Source of the DNA: Scedosporium boydii
Taxonomy: Eukaryota; Ascomycota; Sordariomycetes; Microascales; Microascaceae
NCBI GenBank assembly: GCA_002221725.1
Contig: NJFT01000159.1
Coordinates: 31,364-95,363, forward strand
Length of the DNA stretch: 64,000 nucleotides
Direction of reading: 5' to 3'
How positions within the stretch are numbered: position 1 is the stretch's first letter; every line of letters begins with the position of its first letter. This document shows, one piece after another, positions 22,809 to 33,812 of the stretch. Both the position numbers and the translations under genes were made by a program. The notes beneath the pieces are model-generated. The model saw nothing but the letters and a program-made list of their open reading frames with translations. It searched no databases and was not told the origin of the DNA.

Positions 22809-23420
22809 GGTGATTTGATTGTTGGGGAAGTCCGTATCTGTGATGCACGACTCACAGATGGTATGTTTTGTTCTCCCCTTGGCCCAAAGGAATACTTAGT
22901 AGTCCTAGCTGGAGACTTAGTTTGAGGTCTACTGTTTTCAGCCGAAGGGAGGTTAAGTGTATTCAATATTCAGTCCTGCCAGTCGCTTAGATAGATAGCA
23001 ATCTAGTGTTTACTATTAGAGTGCCATGCCAGGCACGGGTAGCTCTTCGCCTCCACATGCTCCACGAATAGACGAAAGAAGTGAAAAAGTACCAGAGCCA
23101 TGCATGAAATTTTATCAGAGCTTGCCCTAGCTTTGACTGTGGGGGACTTCTGCTTCTCTCCCCGACCGGCTCCACGGCAATCTCTATGCATTTGCGCGCC
23201 CCTCAATCTGTCCTGTTCGAAAAGCAGAATGCTGCATAAGATAGGTCAGAATACGGGGTCTTAACACCCTCCCAAATCCAGCGGTTCCAGCAAAGGAGCG
23301 AATTCATCAGACCATTTCACATGCTGAGTATCCCCAGTCTTACCATCAACCCCTCACTCCTCTCTCTGCTCTCGCTCTCATCAAAATCCAACTCACCAAC
23401 TCACCGAGATCATTCACAAA
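22809..23420. promoter_or_regulatory. Divergent promoter region, FAH hydrolase / cupin
   Basis: 612 bp between divergent starts at 22808 (minus) and 23421 (plus). No gene seen. A CT-rich tract at about 23340-23400 just upstream of the cupin ATG is typical of fungal core promoters and 5' leaders. Confidence 0.5.
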
Positions 23421-23972
23421 ATGGCGTGTCAAGGCAAACTCTCACATCCGAAACGCTTCATCACCACCACCGACAGCAACGGAAAAGCCATCTTGGACCA
23501 TTCCATCCCCGCGGAAGCCCCCTTCTACACCCTCCCGGAAGGCAATGTCAACTTTGCCCAATGCTATGTCACGAACGGCTTCCCCACCCAAATTAACAAC
23601 GGCGCCGACTTGGCAGTCTATGGCGACTTTATGAAGAGCCCGCCCGGTCTGACGGTGTCCAACGGGACGGTGCTCCGATACGTCGACTTTCCCCCAAGCT
23701 TTCTATGCCCGAGTCACGTTACTACCAGTTTGGATTACGGCATTGTCATCGAAGGCGAGGTCGATCTCGTCCTGGACTCTGGGGAGGAGCAGCACATGAA
23801 GCGGGGTGATATTTGTATTCAGAGGGCGACGATGCATGCGTGGAGGAACAGGAGCGAGACGGAGTGGGCGCGTATGTTGTTCGTTTTGCAGCCTGTGCAG
23901 CCCGTTGTTCAAGGTGGAAAGGAGCTCAAGGAGGATCTTGGCGATATGCAAGGCGTTAGGTCATCGACATAG
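23421..23972 (+). CDS. Small single-domain cupin protein
   Basis: 183 residues in one exon, translated from the first ATG after a CT-rich leader. The C-terminal half is a cupin_2 barrel: TSLDYGIVIEGEVDLVLDSGEE is followed by MKRGDICIQRATMHAWRNRS, corresponding to cupin motifs 1 and 2. Motif 2 keeps the His of MHAW, but motif 1 reads DYGIVIEG where many metal cupins have HxH, so metal binding may be partial or absent. Small fungal cupins of this length often accompany oxidative or secondary metabolic genes and may act as isomerase, cyclase or dioxygenase; the role here is open. It is too short to be a bicupin gentisate or homogentisate dioxygenase. It is divergent from the FAH-family gene. Confidence 0.82.
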   Translation: MACQGKLSHPKRFITTTDSNGKAILDHSIPAEAPFYTLPEGNVNFAQCYVTNGFPTQINNGADLAVYGDFMKSPPGLTVSNGTVLRYVDFPPSFLCPSHVTTSLDYGIVIEGEVDLVLDSGEEQHMKRGDICIQRATMHAWRNRSETEWARMLFVLQPVQPVVQGGKELKEDLGDMQGVRSST

Positions 23973-24199
23973 GCGCTGTCCATACGATGCGTGAGAAGCT
24001 GATCCAGATTGGTGAAGCTATAATATCAACACTGACAGATTCTGAATGGAAAGAAACCAAGCCACATTTTGAGTTCATCTCTATCGAACAATCGAATAAA
24101 ACAAAAGCACAGAAGACAAAGAGGGCAGGAAAATTCGCTGAAAAACTAAATAGCCCTATTCATCTCATATATACCGAAGTGATAATTTGACGAAACATT

Positions 24200-24632
24200 C
24201 TAAAACTCGCCGCCGATGGGATACCTGAAAATACCCCTGGTGAATCTCCCGACCGTCCTCCTCCATTGCTTCGCCGCTGTCTGCATACCAATCGTTAGCT
24301 ATGCCCTTTTGTCTCATTCTAGCTATTCCACTTTCATGTTCACTTACCGCATTTATGAACACACCCGTGAACATCGCAATGATAAACGCTCGCTCGATTC
24401 CGCTCCTGTATACTCTAATCTGGCTGTGGTCGCGATTCTGATCGGCAGGCCGATACGGGGGTATCCTCCGTGCATTGGTCGGCCAGTCAGGCGGGTTCGA
24501 CACGCGGGCAAGCCCTGCGCCGTTGGAGTTTGAAGAAGAGGGTTCCGCGGCGCCAGAGTGGTGAAGTTGGTAATCTTGTAGAATTGTCCGCGCTGTCCGC
24601 GTTTGGGTGATTGTTTCGGTGATGGACGACAT
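24200..24632 (-). CDS. Small hypothetical protein with one membrane helix
   Basis: I do not recognise a family. A two-exon model (24632-24348, intron with GTAAGT donor and ATGCAG acceptor, 24280-24200) gives 121 residues. Residues 1-75 are polar and Ser/Pro-rich; about 78-100 (AFIIAMFTGVFINAATAA) form one likely membrane helix followed by a basic tail. Without splicing, the frame would read through a hydrophilic unrelated tail; splicing removes 67 bp and gives a compact end, which is why I prefer it. It is divergent from the ALDH-like gene. Moderate support only. Confidence 0.42.
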
Positions 24633-25186
24633 GATGGCGATGCCTTGTTGTGAGAGACGAACCCTCAATGCAAGACCAAAAATGTCTGAGGCGAGGGTGA
24701 ATTTCAGGGAGTTTTAGCGGGATCTGTGCTTGCTTGCGATTGGCGCGCTCAATAATAGAAGAAGCCACCATATTCCTGACTCCTATGACTGACCGGATCC
24801 CCCTCATCCGATGCAATGTGCGTGTCGGGATGTGGGCGAGCCCTGGTCGACGGGCCAGAGCTAGCGATCGGGATGTGGGCAAAGTGTCTGGAGGGCGCAG
24901 TACCATGCATGCCGGCGAGTTTACTAGGTAACGTTGTAACAGTGAATGTTTGGTTCTGTCTTCGCTTTATCGTCAGACCATGACGGCTGTGGAGTGTGGA
25001 CCGTATCTCATGGCGAAGCGAGCCGCTGACCGTGATAAAGCCCAATATTATTCCCAACCATTCTAGTCCGCGTGTGGCCTTGGGGGCACTGACCAAACCT
25101 CAATTCGCATCATTCCAACGGATCTCATCTACCTTTCCTCTCTCGTCGCCGAAGTCAAGTTCCCATCCAGCAGCACCGTCACCGCC
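24633..25186. promoter_or_regulatory. Divergent intergenic region upstream of the ALDH-like gene
   Basis: 554 bp between the small membrane-protein start and the ALDH-like start. No gene seen; promoters expected on both sides. Confidence 0.4.
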
Positions 25187-26909
25187 ATGCCGAAGCCCTT
25201 TAGCAAAATCAGATCCGCTGCCATCGATGGCAGACTCCATAACCCCATCTATCGGAAAATCCAGCTAAAGAGTCTCCATGACACTCTATCCCAAAGCCTC
25301 GGCGAGCTGCAAAGGATAATCGCCAGGGATACTGGCCACAGCCCCGCCGAGGTCAAGCTTGAGTGCTGGCTTGCTCTGCGCTGCATTTCCGAGGCCTACA
25401 CTGCGATCGATCCTGCCAAGGCCCTGGAGGATGAATACGCTATCGCGTCGCGAAGGGATGCCGATGACGCTCAAGAGCCCGTGGGAATCATCGTGATTGA
25501 ACCGGCGACGTATACTTTCTTTTACTCGCTCGTTAGTGCGCTCGTGCCTGCACTGGCTGCGGGCAATTGCGTTCTTATCCAAGTAACCATATCTCATGCT
25601 CTAGGAACAAAATTCATCCCGAGAATTAACTGACTGATGAAATCAGGTCGAACAATCCATGCTCGAGACACCAACATTTGTTTTGAAACTTATCCAAGAC
25701 GCCCTAGATCACGACATTCTCTACATCTCGAGGACTAAAGTCAACACTGCCGATCTCGCCCACCGACACCTTAAAGTCCTCCAAAACGGCTCCCCAGAGA
25801 CCACCCCTCTCGCCAACGAATTAGTGTCGCGACCAAATGCCCTCGTGGCCGCCATCGTCGAGCGCGATGCTGACATCCAAGAAGCCGCCAAGGCCCTCGT
25901 TATGATGCGCTTCAGTCTCCGCGGAAAGTCGCCCTACGCGCCCGACATCGTGCTCGTTAACGAGTGGGTGAAGAAGGAGTTTTTGATGGCTGTTACGCAG
26001 CACTCTATCCGGTTCATGTCTGATGCGGGTGAGAGTGGTACGAACTCAAGGAAGTTTGAGAGTCAGGGCCTGCTCGATGAGATTGTCAAGGAGGGTTTTG
26101 CGAATGTGCTATCTGCCGGGCATGAAGGAATTATACTGGATATTGGGAATAGGTGAGCAAGAGCAAAACTGGGCGTCGCTTTCATTGCCGCCTCCCTCAA
26201 TTGCTCACAAGAGGAACAGAAAATCGTTCTTGACGCAGCGCAAGCTGCGGGAAAGATGCTTCAGCGTGCTCGCCGTGACGAGCATGGATGATGCTATTGA
26301 TGTATCTAAGAGGTAAGCTATAAATCCCGGCGATATTAAGACAGACATGTTCATTGGCTAACTGCATCGACTTCTAGGCTAGGGCGCCTTTCGGCGGCAT
26401 ACATTTTCACATCTCCCACCGCGGCCAAGTACATTTGCCAATTCGTCGACTCTGATCTCAGTTTTGTAAACCATGTCCCCGCAAACCTACTTTGTAAGCC
26501 CACGAGAACATCCAACTCTAATCATAAAGGCACATCGCTAATTCCTACTTTCGTAGTTGGACCAGTAGCGCCAGAAAACAAGCTTTTGGACTTCTCCCAT
26601 GGTTCTCGATATCCTCAGGTGCTCTTTACTGTGCCTAAGCCTCAGTACATCACCAAGCCAGCATTGATCTCACGAATCGAGGCTTTGCTGACCGGTGCGG
26701 CTTCTCAGCAACTTCACAAGCTTGACGCTGAGGCGACCATGGCCTTGCCAGAAATGAAGCGGGCTGAGAGGGCGAATGGCATCGGCTTTTTCCAGCAGGG
26801 TGTCGTCACCGGAGGGATCGTCTTGTTGACTGCCATCGTCTCCGCGACGGGCGGGTTGTGCTATTGCTTGGTCAAGTATGCTTGGCCGGTTGTCTGGAGG
26901 ACTCTGTAA
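25187..26909 (+). CDS. ALDH3-like protein, catalytic Cys lost, C-terminal membrane anchor
   Basis: 489 residues from five exons: 25187-25582, 25647-26152, 26214-26312, 26378-26493, 26557-26909. The order of ALDH3 segments is intact (EPVGIIVIEPATYT, ALAAGNCVLI, NELVSRPNA, RGKSPYAPD, then the late LSAAYIF and NLLFGPVAP), and residues ~455-485 form a hydrophobic anchor as in fatty-aldehyde dehydrogenases of membranes. Key residues are changed: the GQxCxAPD active-site segment reads GKSPYAPD, putting Pro228 where the nucleophilic Cys belongs; the oxyanion Asn of the PWN motif is Thr in PATYT; the NAD-binding GSxxxG turn is SRTKVN. The general-base Glu190 region survives. The reading frame is clean and spliced, so I read it as a maintained pseudoenzyme and not a decayed gene. 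A redox role is unlikely; binding or scaffolding is possible. Confidence 0.83.
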
Positions 26910-27252
26910 ACTTAAAGCATCTGTTTGGGTTCATCTGTTTCCTTTACCAAGTCACTTAATAAACGACAAACACGTGACACTAGAAGATTCAGACCAGACG
27001 TTTAAATGTAGTCGCGCCCTCGTGCTCTTGCTTCAGCTGGCTTCGTGATTGATAACCAGCATCGAGTAACTGAATCACTTATCTATTGATACAGCATGCG
27101 CTCCTTCCAAGTTGTAGGAGGTGTGCTTGTGATTTACTCCGCTAAGTCCTCCTTCCATTTCAGCTTCTCGGTGAACTAACTGACTTGGTCTCTTTGGCGC
27201 TTCCCTCATATATCCCGGCGCCCACGTATCGCCTAAGCACGGCCTCTTGGAG
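26910..27252. other. Intergenic region upstream of the kinase pseudogene
   Basis: 343 bp with no gene seen; likely 3' UTR of the ALDH-like gene and the relic promoter of the kinase. Confidence 0.4.
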
Positions 27253-28927
27253 ATGGCGGGGACATCAACTACAAAGAAGCTACCGATTATTTACAAAAGA
27301 TGGCTACCTCGTGTACCAGCTCTTCGGAGCCGGCCGTTTTCAACATCCTCGCCCGAGACAATAGCTCGCCTGATACATGAACCCATCGAGGAGGAGCTGC
27401 TTTCGGGTGATCGCTTGAAATATTTCCATCCAACCCGGCCTGGAGAAATATTAGACGGTAGATACAGGACAATTGCCAAGCTCGGCTTTGGCACAGGGTC
27501 TACAGTTTGGCTCGCGGAGAATCTTAAGTTGTAGGTTATAAACCTCTTGTCCAGTTGTTGGCTTTATGCGGTCTCCTAACATCTATGCTAGTATGCGGCA
27601 GAGGGACTCGGGTCCTCGCTATGTCAGTATCAAAATTCCTGGTCTTGATACGGACGCATCTGGCGAGGCTACGTACGTAAGGGTTATCGAAGCTGCCAAC
27701 CCATCCCATCCATCCGCCTTCCAGGCGACCAGTTTCAGTTAAAGGGGCCTCGGGGAACACATATTTGCCTCGTTTATGAAGTCATGAGGGAGACTCTATT
27801 CGATTTTCAGCGTAGAATGCTGCGAGAAAGACTGGCAATGCCGTTGTTTAAGCCTTGGATCTTTCTGCTCCTCCAAGCCCTGGATTATTTGCACACCGAG
27901 TGTCATATCATCCATACAGGTAATATCATCGATTCTTCGAACTACTATGCCGCTCGGATGATTCCACAGCTAAATATGAAACCCCCATGCCCTAGATATC
28001 AAAGACGACAATATCATGGTGACGATTGAAAATGATGCTGTCTTGTCCGACTTTGTCCACTCTTACGAGGCAAATCCTCAGCCTAGGCACATTCGCGCCC
28101 AAGATGGCCGTGTGGTTTATCTCTCCCAAAATGACTTTGGCCCTTTTCTCAACTTACGAAACGCCCTCTTACCACAGTTGGCTGATTTTAATTCAAGCTT
28201 CCCTGGATTAGTCGACGATCGTGACCACCTTTCTCCAATTCAATCTCATCGGTACCGAGCCCCAGAGGTATTTCTCGGCTGCCCGTGGTCATATAGTGTG
28301 GATATCTGGAACCTCGGCCTCCTGGTAAACCCTTCTTACCCTTTCCTGCCCGTCAGTTCAAGAACTAATTCCGTCCACGGATGTGGAATTTTCTGGAAGA
28401 TGTCAGCCTTTTTAGGCCTGCCGGCGATGACGGCGAATATGATGCTCACGTTCATCTAGCCCAGATGGTGTCTCTCCTCGGAGATCGGCCCGAGGAAGTC
28501 ATCGAGAGAGAAAGAAGGTAGCGCAACGCTAAGCTACGGACACCATTCATAAACCGACGGGGCAATAAATGCAAGACAATGAACGAGTACTGGGGTGGCC
28601 CCTTTTTCGATGACGATAGTAAGTTGTGCAGGACGTTCATAATGAAAGAGATGACAGAGAAAACTGACGTGTTGCCTTGCTACAGACCAAATACTTCGCA
28701 AAGATCTTCTGGGCGGGAGGAAATTGGCAGGTACGGTGACGGAGCTAACTGGCGATCCAAAGGAGGTATTTCTCGACTTTGCATCTTCCATGCTCCAGTG
28801 GTTACCCGAGAAAAGAAAGACTGCCAAAGAGTTGTTGGAGCATCCCTTTCTAGAGTCTGTGCGGAAAGAGCGTGAACGATACCTGCAAGATCCAGATGGA
28901 TATCTGCAAGGTCTAAAACGAGGTTGA
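27253..28927 (+). pseudogene. SRPK-like serine/threonine kinase, disabled by three lesions
   Basis: The relic follows the whole SRPK plan: N-terminal HPTRPGEILDGRY, glycine loop LGFGTGSTVW, YVSIKI with the ATP Lys, GTHICLVYEVM, LDYLHTECHIIHT joined over an intron to DIKDDNIMV (catalytic loop), YRAPE, WSYSVDIWNLG, and a C-terminal SSMLQWLPEKRKTAKELLEHPFL. Three defects: (1) the frame breaks near 27720-27740, between NPSHPS and KGPRGTH, running into TAA at 27740; (2) the intron starting with GT at 28325 ends in GG at 28379-28380 instead of AG, directly before MWNFLED; (3) an in-frame TAG at 28519 lies inside conserved sequence (before FINRRG). Introns at 27531-27591 and at the HT/DIK junction look normal. 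Lesions 1 and 3 could each be skipped by an artificial intron, which an automatic annotation would probably do, but that would delete conserved kinase sequence. Confidence 0.85.
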
Positions 28928-29241
28928 ATGGACGAGGCTAATATTTCTACTTCCCTTCATAAGAAGTCGAAATTGCGACGGCTTGGCTCAGTTCACGTCG
29001 CTGTCTGTCACTATCCAACAAGAATAATATTGTTAAAGATGAACATTTGTGGCAATTGTACTTTACCCAGTGAACTTGGATGAGAACCGTGACTGATCCG
29101 TGCATGCAACCTATGGCTCGCTGGACCTCATATCCTGTGCATCATCGCAGAAATACCAGCTTTCAGAGATGGTACTAACCCGGGCGCTCATTTATTTTCA
29201 TTCTCCCTTATCCAAACCTCGTTACATTTCCATGGATGGAC
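28928..29241. other. Short gap between two pseudogenes
   Basis: 314 bp, moderately AT-rich, no gene seen. Confidence 0.4.
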
Positions 29242-30280
29242 TTAAACTTCGGTAATAGGAATGCCCATCCGCTGGGATACAATGTTAATGACGCTATCAG
29301 CCGTGACGATATTGGTGACAGTTGGCCTACTGACAGCAGCGTTCCACATTTCCATCATTCGAATAGCCATCTTCTGCGAGGGAATGACACCATACTTCAA
29401 ACTAGCAGCCTTGATGCGGTCGCCATTATCCTCAGCATAATTCAAGCGTTTTCCCAATTCATCAAGCTTCGCCTTAGCAAAGCTGAGTTCCTCGTGGCGC
29501 TTCCTTTCCCGCTGTTGCTCCCTTATGAGCGCCTCCCTCTCGTCCCAGACATTGCTCGCATGCATTCGTGCCTGTGCGAGGAGGAGCCGAGAATCCTCGT
29601 CCGTTTCCTTCTTTAGGGCGTTGATGTCAATGTAAAGCTGGCAGAGCTTGTGCATTAGAGCCTCAATGATTTCCGGTTGAGATCTATGAGCGATCTGAAC
29701 GGCTGCAGCAGCCTCACCAATAAGGTCTATAGCTGAAGCGGGTAGGTTACGAACAGAATACCTAGCGGAGAGAGTTGCAGAGGTTCTTAGAGCACTGTCG
29801 AGAATTGTCACACCATGGTCCTGCTCCTACTTCTCCTTACGACTTCGGAGAATGGTGATAGTCTCAGGAATAGATAGCTCCTTGATCATTATCTGATGGA
29901 AACACTGCTCGAATGGGGCCCCATCTGTCCCAATACAATCGTTATACTGAGAAGCGGTAGTAGTGCCAATACAATAGAGTTGGCTGCAGCCGAGTATGGA
30001 CCAGAGGAGGTGAGTGGCATCCACGTCGCTAGCTCCTATCAGAAGGTCGATCTCCTCGACACAAAGAATAATAGTCCCCGGAGATTGCGTGATGTTATTC
30101 AGCACACGCTTCAGTCGCCCTTCGACTTCTCCCCGCTCAGTATTGGCGATAAGAGCGCTGATATCGAGAGACAGGAGCTGGCAGTTCATGAGGTGGTCCG
30201 GGACATTGCCGACTGCAATGCGTTGAGCAAGGCCCCTGATGATGGTGCCGTTCGTGACCCGAAATTCGGCCATGTGCCAT
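29242..30280 (-). pseudogene. Hsp104/ClpB disaggregase fragment (NBD1 plus middle domain only)
   Basis: The minus strand shows, in order, GLAQRIAVGNVP, LLSLDISALIA, GRLKRVLNNI, Walker B-like TIILCVEEIDLL, sensor LYCIGTTTASQY, FEQCFHQIMI, HGVTILDSALRTSATLSARY, ASAIDLIGEAAAAV, a coiled middle domain (ALKKETDEDS to ELGKRLNYAEDNGD), and TADSVINIVSQRMGIPITEV. That is the NBD1 and middle region of fungal Hsp104/ClpB. The Walker A segment before GLAQRI is unrecognisable (VTNGTI in place of GxxGxGKT), an in-frame TAG at 29829-29827 sits at a conserved Tyr position before HGVTILDSAL, and the protein stops exactly after the VSRxTGIPV-like motif, so NBD2 is missing. It cannot give a working disaggregase. 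It abuts the decayed NACHT gene without a clear boundary (30280-30425). Confidence 0.85.
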
Positions 30281-30423
30281 CAAACTTTCGGCTATATCTC
30301 TTCTAGGCCGATCCCGAACGAAGGGCGGGCCTTTAGGACGAGTGTACTTTGTTGAGTAGCGGGAGACTGAAGTCTCCAAAATGACCTAACATAATCGATT
30401 CCCGGCTGTGTCTGGCCTAGCTT

Positions 30424-33022
30424 CTATTCGACGTAGAGCCGGAGGCCACACTGCACCGTTAGGTGGACAAAGTCGATTGGAGGCTCTGGCGGCTCAGTGG
30501 GCCAGCGTACCGTGTCTTGAATCGACGGACTAGTTTTTCGAGTGGTCCGGGGAAAGAAGCGAGCCATGTATTTGGCCAGTTCATCCAGCAAGGCCACCTG
30601 TGAGGCCCCTTTCGCCTCCGCCAGAGACGCAAACTCAAGAATCCAAAAATGGCATTCCAAGTCTCGCCCGGCACACGGACGCTAAAGTCGTAATGGACAC
30701 ATTTGAGTTGGTGAAGGTAGGATCGAGCAAGGGCGAGATGTGGGTCAAAATTAGGATCTGTGGCCGCGGAGATTTCTTGCCAAATATCGTCCTGGTTAAG
30801 GAAATCTTTGACCGTTCTGTGAAGATATTCAACTTCGGCATTCGCCAGCAGATCCCCATATTCGGGCGGGAGCTGGCTATAATCTCTCAGGACTACCATG
30901 TCACTTTCCCCGGTGCTCGCCGGAGGAGCAGAAGACCTTCGCAGAATGCCCTCAGCCGCATCTGCCCGTCCTGCAACAACGTCGCCGGGATCCAAATAAT
31001 CTCGACAGGGATGTAACAGGGCGTCCGCTTTGACCCAAATAGCTCCCGTCTCGAGGAGGCCCTTGCACCGGCTGTCGAGACGACGTCTCATATTAAGGGC
31101 GCGGTAGAATCTCTGTCTTGGGAAGAAGAGGGATGGCTCGACGCGCTGCCGGATAGCAAGCTCCGCATCTTCTTCGTCCGCGAGAGACAAGCAAAGGAGA
31201 GATAAGGGGGATGGAGAGGCTTTCACCATTTGAAAGAGCGCGGACGCCTGTTTTATGAAGCGGCGATCGAAATTATGCAGTATCGTTCGAAATAAGTCGT
31301 CGAGCCCGGGTGGCAGTGAATCTAGCCGCCTCTGGAGGTCCGGTAGCCTGTCTCCGTCTCTTAGCCCTTCCATCAGAGACCGAACAACAAGGACCATCCG
31401 TAAGAAGACTCCCGAAGCTTTCTCGGACACACTCTGGATCAGGAATTCGCTAGCTATTTCGTCCATCATCCGGAGTTCTTTGAACGCAGCACTCGAGCTC
31501 AATTCCGAATCGACAAACAACTTGATGTCGTGGAAAGTGAGGTCTTGCAGCATGAGGTGCGGTTTCGAATTAAACTCGTCCTCGAATATCATCCAGGGTC
31601 GGCTTGAAATGCAAAATTTGAGGTTAGGATATTCGGCGACACTTCGAATAAAGGAAATCAAGCTCGATTTGTCACCTTCAAGTTCGTCAGGCCGTCAATA
31701 AAGAAACAGAATATCACGGTCGTCCCCTGGGTCTCCAGCAAGAACCGAAAGGCATTTTGAAGCTCGGTTAAAGTCCAATGGGTATCCCGATCCCTGGAAA
31801 GCGCAAATGAAGTCCAAAACTGGATGAAGTCCTCGGGACCCTGCGCTTTGAGCATACTTAACGCCTGATAGAGCAATGTCCGCAGGAGACCGTCCTGAGG
31901 ATGTTGCAGATTCTCACTCCCTGCTAACCAGAAGTAGAAAGATGCGACAATGAGAGGAGTTCCGTTCGCCCAGGCCTCTAAATGGCGCCTTGTCCGTAAG
32001 TCGTGTATTATGTGTTTCATGAGAGTGCTTTTCCCTGATCCCGCCTTGCCAGTGATCCAATACAGGCTGCTATCGTTGCTCTCAAGCCATCGTTGAAATT
32101 CGTGCCGGTGTTTCGATTCCGGCCCAGCGGCGCCATATACCCACTCGAACGTTTTGCGATACGCCTCGGTTACTCGGCCTTCACGAATGGAGATCGCTGA
32201 AAACTTCAAGTCGCGGAGAAGCTGATCAAAGATGCTCTGATCAAAGATGCTGTTGGTGACATCCGTTTTTGACGACCGCGGCATCTTGACTTGTCCCAAT
32301 CCATTGGCTATGGGACACATGATTTCGGGGGCCTCCTGGAGCGGTTTGAGTGCAAGATTAAGGTTGTCTTGCCAGTACTTCAGAGATTTGACCTGTTCCA
32401 GAATTTGGTCCCCGATCCCTGGTGATTCAGACCATATACGACTCCCTTGTATTTGCTTCGAGATCGGTTGACTGGCAAGGTGCTTCATATCCTCTCTGAA
32501 AAGAAGGAAGGGGAAAGAAAGGTTACAAGTAAGCCCGGAAAACATTGGTGTTAACTTTGACACAATTTACCTCAAGTCGAGAAGCACAACGTACACTAAC
32601 TCCTCCCTGACATCGCGTATCTTTTGCTGGAGGGTCTGCACAGTTTTGGCGTTTAACAAAGCCTTAAGGCTTGCGTAGATTTTATTCAATACCGAGGCTG
32701 CTGTGAGATCTGAAGGGGTAAAACGGCCGACAGTACCGATCAAATCATCGGCAATACCAGCACACTGCATAGAAACGGCGATGACCTGCTGCTCGGACTT
32801 TGTTGGCGGCCTGCGCAGCAGGTCTTGCGATAAAGAATCTCTCAGGCGAGTACTTGAGGAACTCAGCATTTCCGCGGTTCGCACAATCTCCGAATAATCC
32901 GTTAGAGAGCCACCCGAGTCGATCGAGCGATACACAGCAGTGATTCCAGCTAGACATCGAACGCTAAAGTCTAGGAACTGAATGGCAGCGGCCGCGACCG
33001 AGAGCGCTGAGACTGCGTCCAT
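30424..33022 (-). pseudogene. NACHT-domain STAND protein, disabled by frameshifts
   Basis: Exon 1 (33022-32571) encodes the fungal STAND N-domain beginning MDAVSALSVAAAAIQFLDFS; a normal intron leads to exon 2 at 32495. The NACHT P-loop WITGKAGSGKST is intact. At about 31687-31690 one base is missing inside the Walker B motif: FFIDGL then continues in another frame, and in the shifted frame the expected ELEGDKSSLISFIRSVAEYPNLKFCISSRPW follows. The next long frame runs to about 30640, where a second shift moves the good sequence (LEFASLAEAKGASQ) to the other frame. That frame meets TAG at 30426-30424 after LYVE. C-terminal repeats, if any existed, are gone. Upstream in-frame codons to 33160 exist, but MDAV is the usual family start. 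NACHT proteins of this class take part in fungal non-self recognition; this copy should be inactive. Confidence 0.85.
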
Positions 33023-33812
33023 CGTGACGTTGGATTGAAAGTTGCGATGAGTTTTCGGTTCGAGTCGCCGAGCCTTCGCTCGCCCCAACACCTCGTCAAG
33101 GCAGGTTTTGGGATTGCTCTTTCTTCCCGATCTGACGCCCTCCGCTGCTGGGACCTGCACAAATGTCGATTTGGGGCTTAGTCTCTGGGCGGGGAAGAGA
33201 GCTCCTCACCAATCATCTTCCGACATGCACACGGGCCGGCCCCCAGCCTCAAATCTACATCCAGGGGAAATCTGAATCGATCAAGGTGTCAGAGTGCCAT
33301 CCAAACCCGAGTATTCCCCGTCCGAGCCTGACATCCAACGATATGCGTTTGTGTCGAGGAGCCCAGCTCATGTCCTATCAAAGACTTCAGTCTCAATTGA
33401 GGTAATCAAGGGGGAGAAAGGCCAGATGACAACCCTGATGATGATAATCGGAGATCCCCGTCCGTTTGTCCATGTCCGTTGGGAGGACTTGGGATTCTTC
33501 GCCGTTGAGACAGTGGACAATGAGTTTAAAAGAGTATCAGCGTCCCAATTACCACAGTCCAAACGTCACAGTTCAAATCGGTTGTTTATGTCGAGAGGTC
33601 GCATTGCCAGGATTGCCTCCCTCACCTGATCTTTCTTAAAACAACATGGGCGATGCGCTCCCATTATTTGCGTTGAATCGTCTATTATGTATTCAAAGCA
33701 ACATTTGTATGCCTCGAGTTCTAGTAAATTAATGTCCGTCAACCTTCTATCTTCGTACCAATCCTTAAGTATATTACAGTATGTCAGGAATGTCCTCGCC
33801 TGTCTGTGTTTC
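33023..33812. other. Intergenic region between NACHT pseudogene and MFS gene
   Basis: 790 bp. Frames of up to about 110 codons have no recognisable product. It should contain the relic NACHT promoter and the MFS terminator. Confidence 0.4.

Noticed and set aside
23421..23972. Cupin as a gentisate or homogentisate dioxygenase
   Set aside because: Far too short (183 residues, one cupin barrel) and lacks the full HxH motif.
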